The position numbers and the translations under genes are program-made. DNA of 64,000 bases from contig NC_090729.1 in NCBI RefSeq assembly GCF_036898095.1, forward strand, positions 63,266,758-63,330,757, read 5' to 3'. How positions within the stretch are numbered: the stretch's first letter is position 1; each line of letters begins with the position of its first letter. Shown here in pieces: positions 34,847 to 45,901 of the stretch. The notes below the pieces were generated by a model. It was given only the letters and a program-made list of their open reading frames with translations, ran no database searches and was not told the DNA's origin. Source of the stretch: Palaemon carinicauda. Its lineage: Eukaryota; Arthropoda; Malacostraca; Decapoda; Palaemonidae.

Positions 34847-37800
34847 TTCATCCATTCCCCTATGCAAAAAATACACAATATTCTTACAAACAATAAATCT
34901 TTTAACAACTTTCTTATACGCTTCCAAATCACACAGCCATTCTTCCACCCTAATACCATTTAAAATACATTCACGTAACCTATTTATTTCGAAACATTCA
35001 CCTTGCATTTCTTGTACCTCTTCTTTGCTCAACAAATCATCTTCACTTTTTGCAATATCAATCATGCCAACAAAATTCGCCATAAATACACTATTATCCT
35101 CAATTACTATTACATTACAGCCATTCTTTAAAAGTAAACCCTTACCAACATCAACTGACACATGGTGCAACCTCAAAAAATCTATTCCCATCAAAAAACA
35201 ACTAGGCATTTCATTCTCTCCCATTACAATAAAATTATGTTCAACTTCCATACTCCCTAGTTTCCCCTTCAACCTCACTTCTTCCCAAACAAGTAAACTT
35301 CCCTGACCTATTCCATGAATTCTCACACTCGTACACTGTCTTTTCACTTCCCAATTGTACCTCTCAATTTCCCTGATAACCGACTCATTTACTAATGACA
35401 CTTGAGCACCCGTATCAATTAAACTACAATATTCATTCTCATTTATATTCACATATGTCATCATCCTTCCTTTTACACCATGCATACATACATTTACTCT
35501 CCTTTCAATTCTGTCGCTCACTTCACCAATATGTTCATCATCATATTCACTGTCCTCAACACCGTCATATCTTAGATTAAGGTCACTTGCACCATTATCC
35601 TTCTCACTCAACAATTTGCAACATTCCTCAGTACATTGCATCCTCAAGATATATTCCCTATCATTCTCCTTACATGCCCTATATTCCATCGGTCGATTCC
35701 AACCAAAATACAAATACACAGTTACATCATACAACATACTTACCACCATTAATATCTTTGATAATACTTCCCCTTCTAGTACACTACTCTCCTCCTCATA
35801 TACCATTTCTTTTGACACTTCATTCATCACCCTTCTTTTAAGCTCGCTTACGCTACCCGGTATTTCCGTATTTAACCCCTCTTGTATTAATTTACTTAAA
35901 CCCATTAGGATACACTTATATACCATATCTTCTCCTTCACAACTCTGCTCCACAACTAAACCTTCAGGCAACCTTTTAGAATTCTGATTACTCTCTTTAT
36001 CTTCCATCCTCCCATGCATCCTCGACATCGCATCTGCTATCACATTCTTATTTCCCGGTACATATTCTAACCTAAAATCAAATTCATTCAATTCCTCTAT
36101 GGTCCTAGCAACCCTTGCATTCACACACTCTTTCCTTATCATATACACTAGGGGCTGATGGTCAGTACGCACAATGAATTTTACACCATACAAAAATACC
36201 TTCAATGCTTTCACACAAAATCGTATTGCAGCCAATTCCCTGTCAATCGTCGAATACTTCCGCTCAGCTTTATTAAATGCTTTACTAACATACGCTATTA
36301 CTCTCAATTGCTCTTCTCCATTTACTCTCTGCATTTGAACCAAACAACCACCCATACTAACCCCACTCGCATCCGTATACAACTCTAGCATATTCGCATT
36401 TTCACTGTAGTCTGGAAATGCCAAAGTGACGTCTTTCGCGGCCTTTTCCTTCAACCTTTCAAACGCTTCTATCATCCGATCATCCCATTTTAACTTCGTA
36501 CTATTCCTTTTACCCGTCCATTCATTCAAAGGCTTCCCTATACCTGAACAATCTCTAACAAACTTGCGCCCAAACTCAACCAAACCAAGAAAACCTCGCA
36601 ACTCACGCACAGTCCGGGGACGTGGAAATTCTCGCACCTTATTCACAAACTTGTCACTCTTCCTTATACCAGATTCACCCACTACATGCCCAAGAAATTC
36701 CACCTCCCTGGACAACCACGTACACTTCTCAAGCTTAATTTTCACACCAACTTCAATTAACCGCCTCAACACTGCCTCAAGCAACCGCATATGTTCCTCA
36801 ACAGTCTCGCTCGCAATCAGAATATCATCTATAAAAACAGTCACCTTCTGTCGATCGAAACCAGCCAATACAACATTCATCGCTCTTTGGAAGGAAGCAG
36901 GCACATTAGCAAGACCAAAACTCAACCTTTTAAATTGAAAGTGACAATTTGTACTTGAAAATGCGGTAATGGGCCTGCTCCCCTCTGCCAGAGGCATCTG
37001 ATAATAGCCCTGCACCAAATCTAATTTAGTAAAAACTTTCATTCCATGCATCTTATAAACACAATCAGACACCACATTCATTGGAAAACGTTCTTTAACA
37101 GTCACTTCATTTACCTTCCTATAATCAATACACATGCGTAAACTTCCATCAGGCTTTCGTACAGGGACAATAGGGCTATTCCAGGCACTCTCACTCCTTT
37201 CTATTACACCCATACGCTCTAATTCCTGACACTGCTCCTCTATCTCCTTGGCAATAGGCGGAGAAAAAGGCCTGGGACGCTGATATATGGGGGTATCATC
37301 ACTGAGAACTATTTTAAATTTTGGCAGGTCTGACCCCCCACAATCATCGTCACCGAGACTCATAACTCTCCGCTTATCCCATAACATCTTAAGCAATCGT
37401 TCCCTTTCGACCTCACTTATACTCTCATCTAACTTAATTCTTCCTTTCAACGTATCGTAATCCCAATCGTCATCGTTCTTTACCTTACCAGCCATTACCT
37501 GTCTCACCTTAACATATCTTCCATCCTCTACATTGATCAGTGTATACATACATCCCATGCAATCGCCCTCACGTATACCACGTACTCTCTTCCTCCTGAC
37601 ACTCGGCAACAACCTTACATACACCTGGGGTTCCTGCATATTCATAACACCATCATATATATACACACTCGTTTTCACCAAATTACCTGCTTCCATACCT
37701 TCCACTACATATTCATCCTTGTCACTATTTGAAATTCCCAGACTGCTCGGCCATGCAACTTTTACACTAATAACCTCACCTTTCTTACCCGATAACTTTA

Positions 37801-38362
37801 CACTTTCCTTTGCTACCAACGGCACTCCCTTCCACACCTTCGTACTCACTCTGCCGTCTTCCTTTAAATGAAATTCCCCACAAATATTACCTTTAACCTT
37901 TATTTCTATCATATTCACACTTGGATGTACAATCATACCACATTTTTTCAGAAATTTATACCCAAGCAGTACGTCATATTTCTCATTCGCTCCCTCGACC
38001 ACGTAAAAATCATTATCTTCCATCATTAGCCCCCCAATCATAACATTTTCCCGCAACTTTCCTTGCACAGGCATACGCAAATTACCAATACCTTTTACTT
38101 CACCCTTACATCCCTTAAATTCACAAACCTCTTTTACCTTATCATATGCATTCCTAAACATTAAATTGACACCACAACCAGTATCAATCAAACCAACCAA
38201 CTCTACACCATTAAAAATCATTTTCATACTCATGCAATCATGTGCTCTTTCTCCCATCACATCTTCATGCAATAAACCCTCACGAACATGCATCACATTC
38301 ACTCCCCACACACACGAGGACTCACCCAGCTGAACCCTCTGATTAATTAGTTTCCCGAACAT
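34649..38362 (-). pseudogene. Large Gypsy pol: protease 1, RT, RNase H, unknown region, protease 2, integrase start
   Basis: 1237 codons are open. Residues 57-63 hold the first protease motif (L-I-D-T-G) with its V-L-L-G partner at 131-134. RT runs about 380-560 with L-D-L-V-Q-G-Y-Y and the catalytic F-I-D-D at 510-513. RNase H runs about 660-780 (Y-T-D-A-S, R-T-D-H at 732-735, I-A-D-A-M). Residues 800-920 are unassigned. Residues 955-1085 form a second retropepsin-like domain with L-I-D-T-G-A at 981-986 and F-L-M-G-I-D-F-L at 1056-1063. The integrase zinc domain starts at about 1180. The frame ends in duplicated sequence at 34649. Pol is in the -1 frame relative to gag and would be made by frameshifting at 38350-38356. 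Called a pseudogene only because of the downstream duplication; upstream it is uninterrupted. Confidence 0.9.
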
Positions 38363-39576
38363 CCTGGCTGACTTGATCCCTTCTTTCTACAAACCCTAGC
38401 TACATGCCCATCTGCACCACATTCAGTACACTTACCCCGTGGCTCCTTGCACATTCTAGCATAATGACCATCCTTACCACAATTACCACAAGTTACATTC
38501 ATACGATTACTACGGCATCCACTCGCTATGTGCCCAGTCATACCACACCGATAACACTTAACCACTTTCTCTTTCTTACAGTCGCTAATACGATGCCCTG
38601 TCTCTCCACACCCGAAACATGCTCCTAATGCCCATCTACACTCGTTCTTTTTATGTCCTACCTTCCCACACCTATAACACCTCTCTTCACAGATACCACT
38701 ACCTAACCTAACTTGCTGCGTACTAGCACTTCTATCTCTCCAAACTTGATTTCCCTGTCTAAACCCGTCATTTCTCGTGGGTATACCTACATTACTCACC
38801 CTAACACTTCTATCTACTACACTATCAGCTACCCTCATTGGCCATCTCATAACAGCATCTCTAAAACTACCAAATTCTGGCACACTTTCCTCCATTCCAG
38901 TTCTTACACTCACAGATTTACTTTCTTTCATACACCTATCCAACTCGTAATCCTCAACTATCTCTAAAATATCATCCCAAGTCAATCTCTCTCTAGTCCA
39001 CCTCATTTTCTCCTTCCATTTCAAATTAATAAACTCACACACACTCTCTGGTACTGTACCCAAAAACTTCAATAGTTCCTTATTTTCATTTATTCCTTCG
39101 TCCCCATACTTCTTTCTAGCCAATGTTTCTAACCGACATACATACATCGAGATTGCTTCACCCACCTTCATTCGTGCTTCATCAAAATCATTTTTTCGCT
39201 TATACCTAACACTACCTTTCATACGTTTTACCTGTTCAATTATCCTCTTCTTTACACTTTCATACTCAACCTCTCCTACACTCATTATCACCCCATACAT
39301 CGTCAACAAATATCCTGACAAAAATTCTCCCAACTCCCTAGCCCAAACTCTCTTACTATCCCCATACTTAGCCTGACAAAACTTTTCATATTCCCTAAAG
39401 AAGTCATATACATCCCTACTGCTATGTTCATTAAAACTTTCACACCTAGGTACCTCTCTCATAAACACCGTCTTACAAACTTCCTCTACTTCATTCTCAC
39501 TACTATCTTCACTGTCTACTCCCTTCTTGTTGCCTTCTTCTTCATTTGAATACAATGAATCTAATTCTACACTCAA
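38347..39576 (-). CDS. Large Gypsy Gag, main part, with five CCHC zinc knuckles
   Basis: The open frame has 409 codons and its first codon is TTG, so it is probably continuous with an upstream gag part through a frame change rather than starting here. Residues 30-230 look like a capsid-type helical region. Five CCHC knuckles follow at 300-313, 320-333, 341-354, 363-376 and 383-396 (C-Y-R-C-G-K-V-G-H first, C-T-E-C-G-A-D-G-H last). Gypsy Gag usually has one or two, so five is high. It would package element RNA. The TAA at 38347-38349 is immediately preceded by the frameshift heptamer that gives Gag-Pol. Confidence 0.83.
   Translation of the reverse strand: MSVELDSLYSNEEEGNKKGVDSEDSSENEVEEVCKTVFMREVPRCESFNEHSSRDVYDFFREYEKFCQAKYGDSKRVWARELGEFLSGYLLTMYGVIMSVGEVEYESVKKRIIEQVKRMKGSVRYKRKNDFDEARMKVGEAISMYVCRLETLARKKYGDEGINENKELLKFLGTVPESVCEFINLKWKEKMRWTRERLTWDDILEIVEDYELDRCMKESKSVSVRTGMEESVPEFGSFRDAVMRWPMRVADSVVDRSVRVSNVGIPTRNDGFRQGNQVWRDRSASTQQVRLGSGICEERCYRCGKVGHKKNECRWALGACFGCGETGHRISDCKKEKVVKCYRCGMTGHIASGCRSNRMNVTCGNCGKDGHYARMCKEPRGKCTECGADGHVARVCRKKGSSQPGCSGN
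38350..38356 (-). promoter_or_regulatory. -1 ribosomal frameshift site GGGAAAC at the gag-pol junction
   Basis: On the minus strand the gag frame reads TCG GGA AAC TAA. The heptamer G-GGA-AAC is in the X-XXY-YYZ phase and abuts the stop codon. A -1 slip here leads directly into the pol frame (AAA CTA ATT). The same heptamer is a known efficient shift site in some retroviruses. A downstream stimulating structure was not worked out. Confidence 0.85.
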
Positions 39577-40123
39577 AAGTCCTATCTTTAACTATTCCCT
39601 TCTTACCCTTTTTCTTACTTACCACCTTCACCCATTCTTGATCATCCTCACTCACACCCTGACCTTTCTTCTTTTCTTTCTTCACATTATCTTTACCTTT
39701 CTTCTCATTCTTCCTATCACCCTTCGTTCCAATCTTACTATGTCTAGGCCCTTTACTTTCAATATCACTATCACTACCTTCCCCATTATCACTTACCCTA
39801 TCCTCTTCCACAATCAACCCGTTACCAGAAGCAGAAGCCACTCCTCCGACTGCACCTTCACCCATGACAGTTTTCATCATCCCCATTACTTGCCCTACCA
39901 TTGCTTCCATTCGTTTCTCATTTTCTCGCATCCTCGTCTCAACACCCTCTTCCACTCTCTCTACAGTTCCCTTTAACTCACTAAGCTCCTTCTGCATCGC
40001 CGCATTCTCCCAGTTCAACCTCTCATTCTCTACTAGCAACCTCTCTTTCTCAACTATTCACATCTGCTCCCGTTCTTTATAATGCCGCAATTCCTCCTCC
40101 AAAGCCTCGTGTTTACCTTCCAT
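39542..40123 (-). pseudogene. Large Gypsy Gag, N-terminal coiled-coil part
   Basis: An ATG at 40123-40121 opens a Glu/Lys-rich coiled coil. An in-frame TGA at 40060-40058 interrupts it after 21 codons. The frame then stays open to 39542, with a long heptad-like segment, an acidic stretch and a very basic stretch (K-K-E-K-K-K-G) near the end. It overlaps the main gag frame by 35 nt in a different phase. Most likely it is the Gag N terminus separated by one stop and one frameshift mutation; a separate small ORF is possible. Confidence 0.6.
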
Positions 40124-40194
40124 TTTTCTTCAACCTTAATCCTAATTCCGTCCTTCGTCAAAGAGTCCAGCTTCAATCCCACCTCTCAAGTCGT

Positions 40195-40212
40195 GTCCCT
40201 GTTCGGGCGCCA
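40195..40212 (-). other. Primer binding site, perfect 18-nt tRNA-Lys match
   Basis: The minus strand reads TGGCGCCCGAACAGGGAC, the complement of the 3' 18 nt of tRNA-Lys(UUU). It lies six bases (TAAATT) inside the 5' LTR. The same primer is used by lentiviruses and by the Drosophila Osvaldo element. Confidence 0.92.
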
Positions 40213-40218
40213 AATTTA

Positions 40219-41408
40219 TGTGGCGGAATGTAAACAAACCACAAACCCCCACACCCTTGATCACTCCTACTTTCTCAATATCCCACAATACAAACTTTCC
40301 CCTGACTCTACTTCAAACTGGACTCTTGGACAGAAGGAAAATGAAAACAAAACATAGCCTAAAAATTATATTCACCGCAACCAAAAGCAAAAAAATTCTG
40401 TATTCAAAATAAGCTTAACATATAAACCACCAACAACCAAAATGATTACACGTAAAACAAGTCATTAAATTCATAAATATACCAAAAAAAACCGTATCAC
40501 CATTCAAATAAAAAACCCCTAACAAACTTAATACTAAACCGCACACCAGCTCAAAATATGTGTTTATATATATATATATATATTACGACACCAACACTGT
40601 CGCCACACACAAGCCGAACTGTCCTTTCACGGCAAACTACCACTACAGTTTATGGTAACCGAAGAGTTCTTAATTTGCCATAACGGCCTCAACTCCTTGA
40701 GTCACAGGTGTCAGTATCATCATCATCATCATCATCGTCATCATTCACAATCTTTATAAACAGTTATCCAAACGGAAAATCTTTCAAACGGGCTGGGTCA
40801 TTATGGCATCAAAATCAAGGAAATCGTTCAGTGCAATCAAATCGTAATCCTAATCATATTCCAGGTCATCAACGGTTGCGTAATCCAAGAGCAGTCTTAA
40901 AACAATCTAATACAGGCCAGGTCATCAACAATATATATCCACTTTCCAAAAATCTAAGTCTCTCCAAAGGAGGAATCACGGCCTGCCAAAATAAAAAAAG
41001 AAAAAACACTTATGAACACTCCTAACTAACTTAACTATCGCACTATAATCAAAGATAAACAATAAACTTTCTATCATTCACGAACGCGCCTAACAAAAAT
41101 GAATAAAAACAGTACTTACTCCGAATATAAAAAAACACTAAACAGCCGGCTTTCGAAGAACAAAAAAAATAACAACCGACTCCTTCCACAGTCAGAGATC
41201 CAATGCTTTCGCCCAAGACATTCATCACCGCCCTATCCTAGCTAAAAAAAATGTAAACAAACAACCTCAAATATACAGTCTTTCCAGCAAAAACCATTCG
41301 CTAATTACCCTTGTTCTTCGGCGCGCACCGCGGACACACAAACACACGCACACACAACCACACATACTCTCTCGCGCACGCGCGATCTAACAAAACTAAA
41401 GCAAATGA

Positions 41409-41492
<84 letters not shown>

Positions 41493-41674
41493 AAACTAAA
41501 GCAAATAAACACTCTTTCTCTCTTGTGGTTTGACAAAACTTAAGACTAAGTAAATAACCACTCTCCCTCTCTCTCTCTCTCTCTCTCACTCTCTCTAATG
41601 ACAAAACTTAAACAAATAAACACACACACTCTCTTGTGATTTGACAAACCTTAAGTAAATAAACACTCACTCAC

Positions 41675-41736
<62 letters not shown>

Positions 41737-41785
41737 ATGACAAAGCTAAAGCAAATAAAATGTCTCGATTTAACAATACTAAAAC

Positions 41786-41831
<46 letters not shown>

Positions 41832-41877
41832 TTGGCCTAACAAAAAAAATAAATTAAAATAAAATTAATCCTCCACA
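40219..41877 (-). repeat. 5' LTR of the large Gypsy (right on the plus strand)
   Basis: 1659 bp, TGTGGCGG...CCTCCACA. Long CT runs lie at about 41413-41490, 41680-41735 and 41790-41828. It differs from the 3' LTR by about 1 percent outside repeats. Confidence 0.93.
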
Positions 41878-42017
41878 TTGACGTAATGATGACGTCACTA
41901 CAATAACAGAAAATGGAATTGATCATAGGTTAAGATAAACTAAAGTAATATATAACAAAAACCTTGGGAATTTTTTTGCCGAAATCAGGTACAAGCTTAC
42001 TTGCTTTAAAAACTTCA
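41878..42017 (-). other. Probable continuation of the interrupted mag-like LTR
   Basis: Starts TTGACGTAATGATGACGTCA, closely similar to 31160-31200. It then runs into AT-rich sequence before the gag-like remnant. No gene. Confidence 0.4.
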
Positions 42018-42480
42018 AACGTAGCAGGGAGTGTGGCTTCCTTTCTGTTACTCTAAGAAAGCTCCCGGAGTTTTTTCTGGTGTCTTATCTCCGCTTCTCG
42101 TTCCTTCTCTCTTGCTTCTCGTTCCTTCTCTCTCGCTTCTGCTCTCTTCTCTTCTAGATAGAGCTCCCGTTTGGTCATTTCCTTCTTTTCCTTCTCTAAC
42201 TGCAATTGAAGCCTTATTTTCTCTACTTCTATGTCTACTGGAACAAGGGGAAGTACTCCTTCTGCAATTTTGAGTGCTTGTGCTTCTTCATCATCTGCAA
42301 TAATCCCTTAATTGATTAAATAATCTAAAATATTACTCAGTAATCTAGCCTTCACATAAGTAGGATAAACCACAATGTTACATTTTGCTGTAAGGTCCTG
42401 TTTAGTAGTATGCCTGAGCGTAGATAACTTCTTTTCGGGTTACCAACAAAGCTATCTAGATTAAAAAGTATTTTTGAATA
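42018..42480 (-). pseudogene. N-terminal gag fragment of another LTR element
   Basis: The minus strand shows N-L-D-S-F-V-G-N-P-K-R near 42440-42470, then after a shift an R-H-T-T-K-Q-D-L segment. After a stop near 42308 comes D-D-E-E-A-Q-A-L-K, followed by a charged coiled coil with repeats of A-R-E-K-E-R-E (about 42080-42170). This layout resembles Gag N termini of some arthropod Gypsy elements with a SAP-like module; recalled, not searched. The leader and LTR of the same element probably lie to the right of the piggyBac insertion (45902-46607). The rest of gag and pol is missing. Confidence 0.5.
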
Positions 42481-42939
42481 AGGGTTAATTACTCACTAAA
42501 CAACACTTATGTAAATACAACAAATCCTACCTACCTAACAATGAATGGCTGACTAAACGTGAATATATTAACCAAAAGTTAATCATTCTAAACAGTATTC
42601 GTATTTATAAAATAAAGTTATCAGTAGCTACACGCACATTGCTCCTAGGATTACATTGCACGTAAACAAACGTAACAAGTTATATTTACTATTAAGAACC
42701 TATACTGAGGAATTTAACCCTGGATAGGTACGATGGGTCGTTTGCGACCCCGAGCGTCAAAAAAAAACAGGTTTTTCTCACGTGACTCACCCCCGTGACT
42801 GAATTTGTGGGTGATCGACCTGCAGGAGGTGTCTCCCCTACACGCTCTAGTAGTGTCCAGATGTGCATTGCTGTAGCTGTACTCCTTCCCCGATTTCTGA
42901 GACGCGTCGGGGTCGAGCGCGACCGAGTTTACCCTTCTA

Positions 42940-44900
42940 AGGTAGTTTGCATAATTATCAAAGTTATTACGTATTATGAAATTGTCGTAGAATGGTGCAA
43001 CTTGTATAGGTTATCAGTTGTGGAAAGTCTTGGTGGATTGTTTGGCTACCATGTGCATGATTTTTTTTTTAGTTAAAATGTTGTTCATCACCACGAGGAC
43101 CATTTTACCGCGAGTGCCCCTTTTTCATTTTTTTTCATTTTTTTGCCAAGTCCTTTTTCCGTAAGATATTGCCAAATAGGGTCGTAAAACTTTTGCTTGT
43201 TTAGTGTTGGAAAGTGTGTCTAGATGATCTGGCTACGCATGCATGACTTTGTTTTTGTCAGATACGACGTAGTTATTGGTATATTGGGTATTTAACTGCG
43301 GTTACCAATTTCTGTTTTTTTTCAATATTTGTAAAAATTACTACGTAGTAAGGAATTGCCGTATATTATTCATTTTTTTTTCATGTTTATGTGTTGGAAA
43401 GTGTGCCTTGATGGTTGGGCTAACACTTTCATGTCTTTTTTTTTATCTGAGATGCCGTATATTAGAATGTCAGGCATTTTACCGCGAGTGTCCCTTTTTC
43501 ATTTTTTTTCATTTTTTTGCCAAGTCATTTTTCCGTAAGATATTGCGAAATAGTGTCGTAAAACTTTTGCTTTTTTAGTGTTGGAAAGTGTGTCTAGATG
43601 ATCTGGCTACCCATGCGTGATTTTTTTTTTGTCAGATACGACGTAGTTATTGGTATATTGGGTATTTAACTGCGGTTGCCAATTTCTGTTTTTTTTCAAT
43701 ATTTGTAAAAATTTACTACGTAGTAAGGAATTGCCGTATATTATTGATTTTTTTTTCATGTTTATGTGTTAGAAAGTGTGCCTTGATGGTTGGGCTAACA
43801 CGTGCATGTCTTTTTTTTTATCTGAGATGCCGTATATTAGAATGTTGGGCATTTTTCCGCGAGTGCCCCTTTTTATTTGTTTTGCATTTTTTTGCTTAGT
43901 CATGTTACCGTAAGGAATTGGCAAGTAGTGTCGCAAAACTTATATTTTTATAGTGTTGGAAAGTGTTTCTAGATGATCTGGCTACCCATGCCTATTTTTT
44001 TTTTAGCCAGATATGGCGTATATATAAGTATGTGTTCGATTTTCCTGTGATTGCCATTTTTTCGTTTTTTCCCATTTCTTTCAAAATTACTACGTACTAA
44101 GGAACTATCACAGAGTAATATTTCATTTATATGTTTATTTGTCGGAAAATGTGCCTTGATGGTTTGCCTAGCACGTGGCTGAAATTTTTTTTTTCTGAAA
44201 TGCCGTATATTAGAATGGCCATTTTTCCACGAGTGCCCGTTTTTATTTGTTTTGCATTTTTTTGCTTAGTCATGTTACCGTAAGGAATTGGCAAGTAGTG
44301 TCGCAAAACTTATAATTTTATAGTGTTGGAAAGTGTTTCTAGATGATCTGGCTACCCATGCCTATCTTCTTTTTTTAGCCAGATATGGCGTATATATAGG
44401 TATGTGTTCGATTTTCCTGTGATTGCCATTTTTTCGTTTTTTCCCATTTCTTTCAAAATTACTACGTACTAAGGAACTATCACAGAGTAATTATTCATTT
44501 AGATGTTTATTTGTCGGAAAATGTGCCTTGATGGTTTGCCTAGCACGTGGCTGAATTTTTTTTTTTCTGAAATGCCGTATATTAGAATGTTAGCCATTTT
44601 TCCGCGAGTGCCCCTTTTTATTTGTTTTGCATTTTTTTGCTTAGTCATGTTACCGTAAGGAATTGGCAAGTAGTGTCGCAAAACTTATATTTTTATAGTG
44701 TTGGAAAGTGTTTCTAGATGATCTGGCTACCCCTGCCTATCTTTTTTTTAGCCAGATATGGCGTATATATAGGTATGTGTTCGATTTTCCGGTGATTGCC
44801 ATTTTTTCGTTTTTTCCCAATTCTTTCAAAATTACTACGTACTAAGAAACTATCACAGAGTAATGATTCCTCTAGATGTTTATTTGTCGGAAAATTTTGT
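42940..44900. repeat. ~374-bp satellite made of two ~187-bp half-units
   Basis: The phrase TAGTGTTGGAAAGTGT followed by CTAGATGATCTGGCTAC starts at about 43202, 43576, 43951, 44321 and 44696 (steps of 370-375 bp). Between them a sister phrase, GGAAAGTGTGCCTTGATGG, marks the second half-unit. Half-units also share TACCGTAAGG/TACGTAGTAAGG and CCGCGAGTGCCCC/GTGATTGCCATTTT motifs. About ten half-units are present. Confidence 0.9.
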
Positions 44901-45890
44901 TTACTCTTTTTTTGATTGAATATCATCAAATTTCTTTAGCTAAAATATTATATTGTTTTACATTTTTTTTTTCGATTTTATTTCCCTTCAAAAAATTTTT
45001 TTTGGGTCAGAATTTTAATTTTATAGTCGTAAAATAATCGACTATTATCCAGCAACCCACCATACAATTTTTATGCATATCCAATAATAATTAGATTAGT
45101 AAATAACACCTTGAAATTGACATACCCTTCCTACATTTCAAGTGGCAGATTAGGGAGTCTGAGTCAGTGTGGTTGGCGGCCATTTTGTGGACATATCCGA
45201 AGCGTAAGCTGCCCTATCTATATATATTCTTGTTCCCTATAGAATTTGTGATATTTTGGTATATTTTTACCTGCATAAATATCATATATATTAAATATAT
45301 GTATTTTTTTACGAAATTTCTAAGTACTCAAAAAATTACCTTTAGATATGGCCCCTGATATAAATGTAATTTACAAAACAATGAAGATTTTTTTACATAT
45401 TTCTATTTTAGGATAACATATGTTTATTCCCTAAAAAAATTAGCCACTTCCTATTTCATTTGGGTACCCAAAAAAATTCATGAAATTTGGACAAATATTT
45501 TTGGCCAAAAAAAGTTACCCTTTTTTTCTCATTTCAGATCTTCACCTCCATGGGTCTGACTTCATCCAAAATACATCAAGATGTGTCCTAAACATTCAAG
45601 AATCAATTCCTAAAAGGATATGTGTATATATGTATAAACTTTTTTTTATGAATTTTTATGTCAGGTCTTTTTTTTCTACTTAATTTTTTAAAATATTTAT
45701 AATAAATAGTTTTTCTGCAGATGAGTAGTATTTATCTTTACAGTTGTTTTAAGCATTCATTGAAGTTTTTTTTTGGCAAAAGAAAAAAGGAGGTTACTGC
45801 AAAAACTGATTTTTCAAGAATTTTTTTTTTGGCGTCGGGGTCGTTCGCGTCCGAGTATACCCTTAAAGGGGTGTCCGAGGAGCGTACCTA
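44901..45890. other. Right arm of the piggyBac-type element, no gene
   Basis: Very AT-rich with many T runs; short chance frames only. It ends in the CG-rich subterminal block. Confidence 0.6.
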
Positions 45891-45901
45891 TCCAGGGTTA
45901 A

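Larger units (their letters stand above)
31206..41877 (-). mobile_element. Large Ty3/Gypsy element with two protease domains (10.7 kb)
   Basis: LTRs are 31206-32950 and 40219-41877, both TGTGGCGG...CCTCCACA. The primer site, polypurine tract, gag (two pieces), pol with two retropepsin motifs and integrase all lie on the minus strand. The LTRs differ by about a dozen substitutions outside the CT repeats, roughly 1 percent, so insertion is fairly recent. The flanks ATGA / TTGA could be a worn 4-bp target duplication. Pol is broken by an internal 136-bp tandem duplication, so this copy is defective. Confidence 0.93.
42718..45897. mobile_element. TTAA-flanked piggyBac-type element carrying a satellite array
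   Basis: TTAA at 42714-42717 and 45898-45901 flanks a 3180-bp element. Its ends are CCCTGGATAGGTACG and the exact reverse complement CGTACCTATCCAGGG. Next to the ends both sides carry a CG-rich block (GGGTCGTTTGCGACCCCGA on the left, GGCGTCGGGGTCGTTCGCG on the right). No transposase is visible. The interior is mostly tandem repeat. CCC...GGG ends and a TTAA duplication are the piggyBac signature. Confidence 0.9.

Noticed and set aside
34508..35306. Plus-strand frames with integrase-like words
   Set aside because: They read the inverted copy of pol sequence; they are an effect of the rearrangement, not a gene.
40195..40212. Lentivirus-like element
   Set aside because: The primer site equals that of lentiviruses, but RT, Gag and integrase are Ty3/Gypsy type and no env-like gene is seen.
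35395..40357. Many plus-strand frames across the large Gypsy
   Set aside because: They are antisense to gag and pol, which have clear domain motifs on the minus strand.
42940..44900. CRISPR array
   Set aside because: The repeats are ~187/374 bp tandem units without unique spacers, in an evidently eukaryotic sequence.
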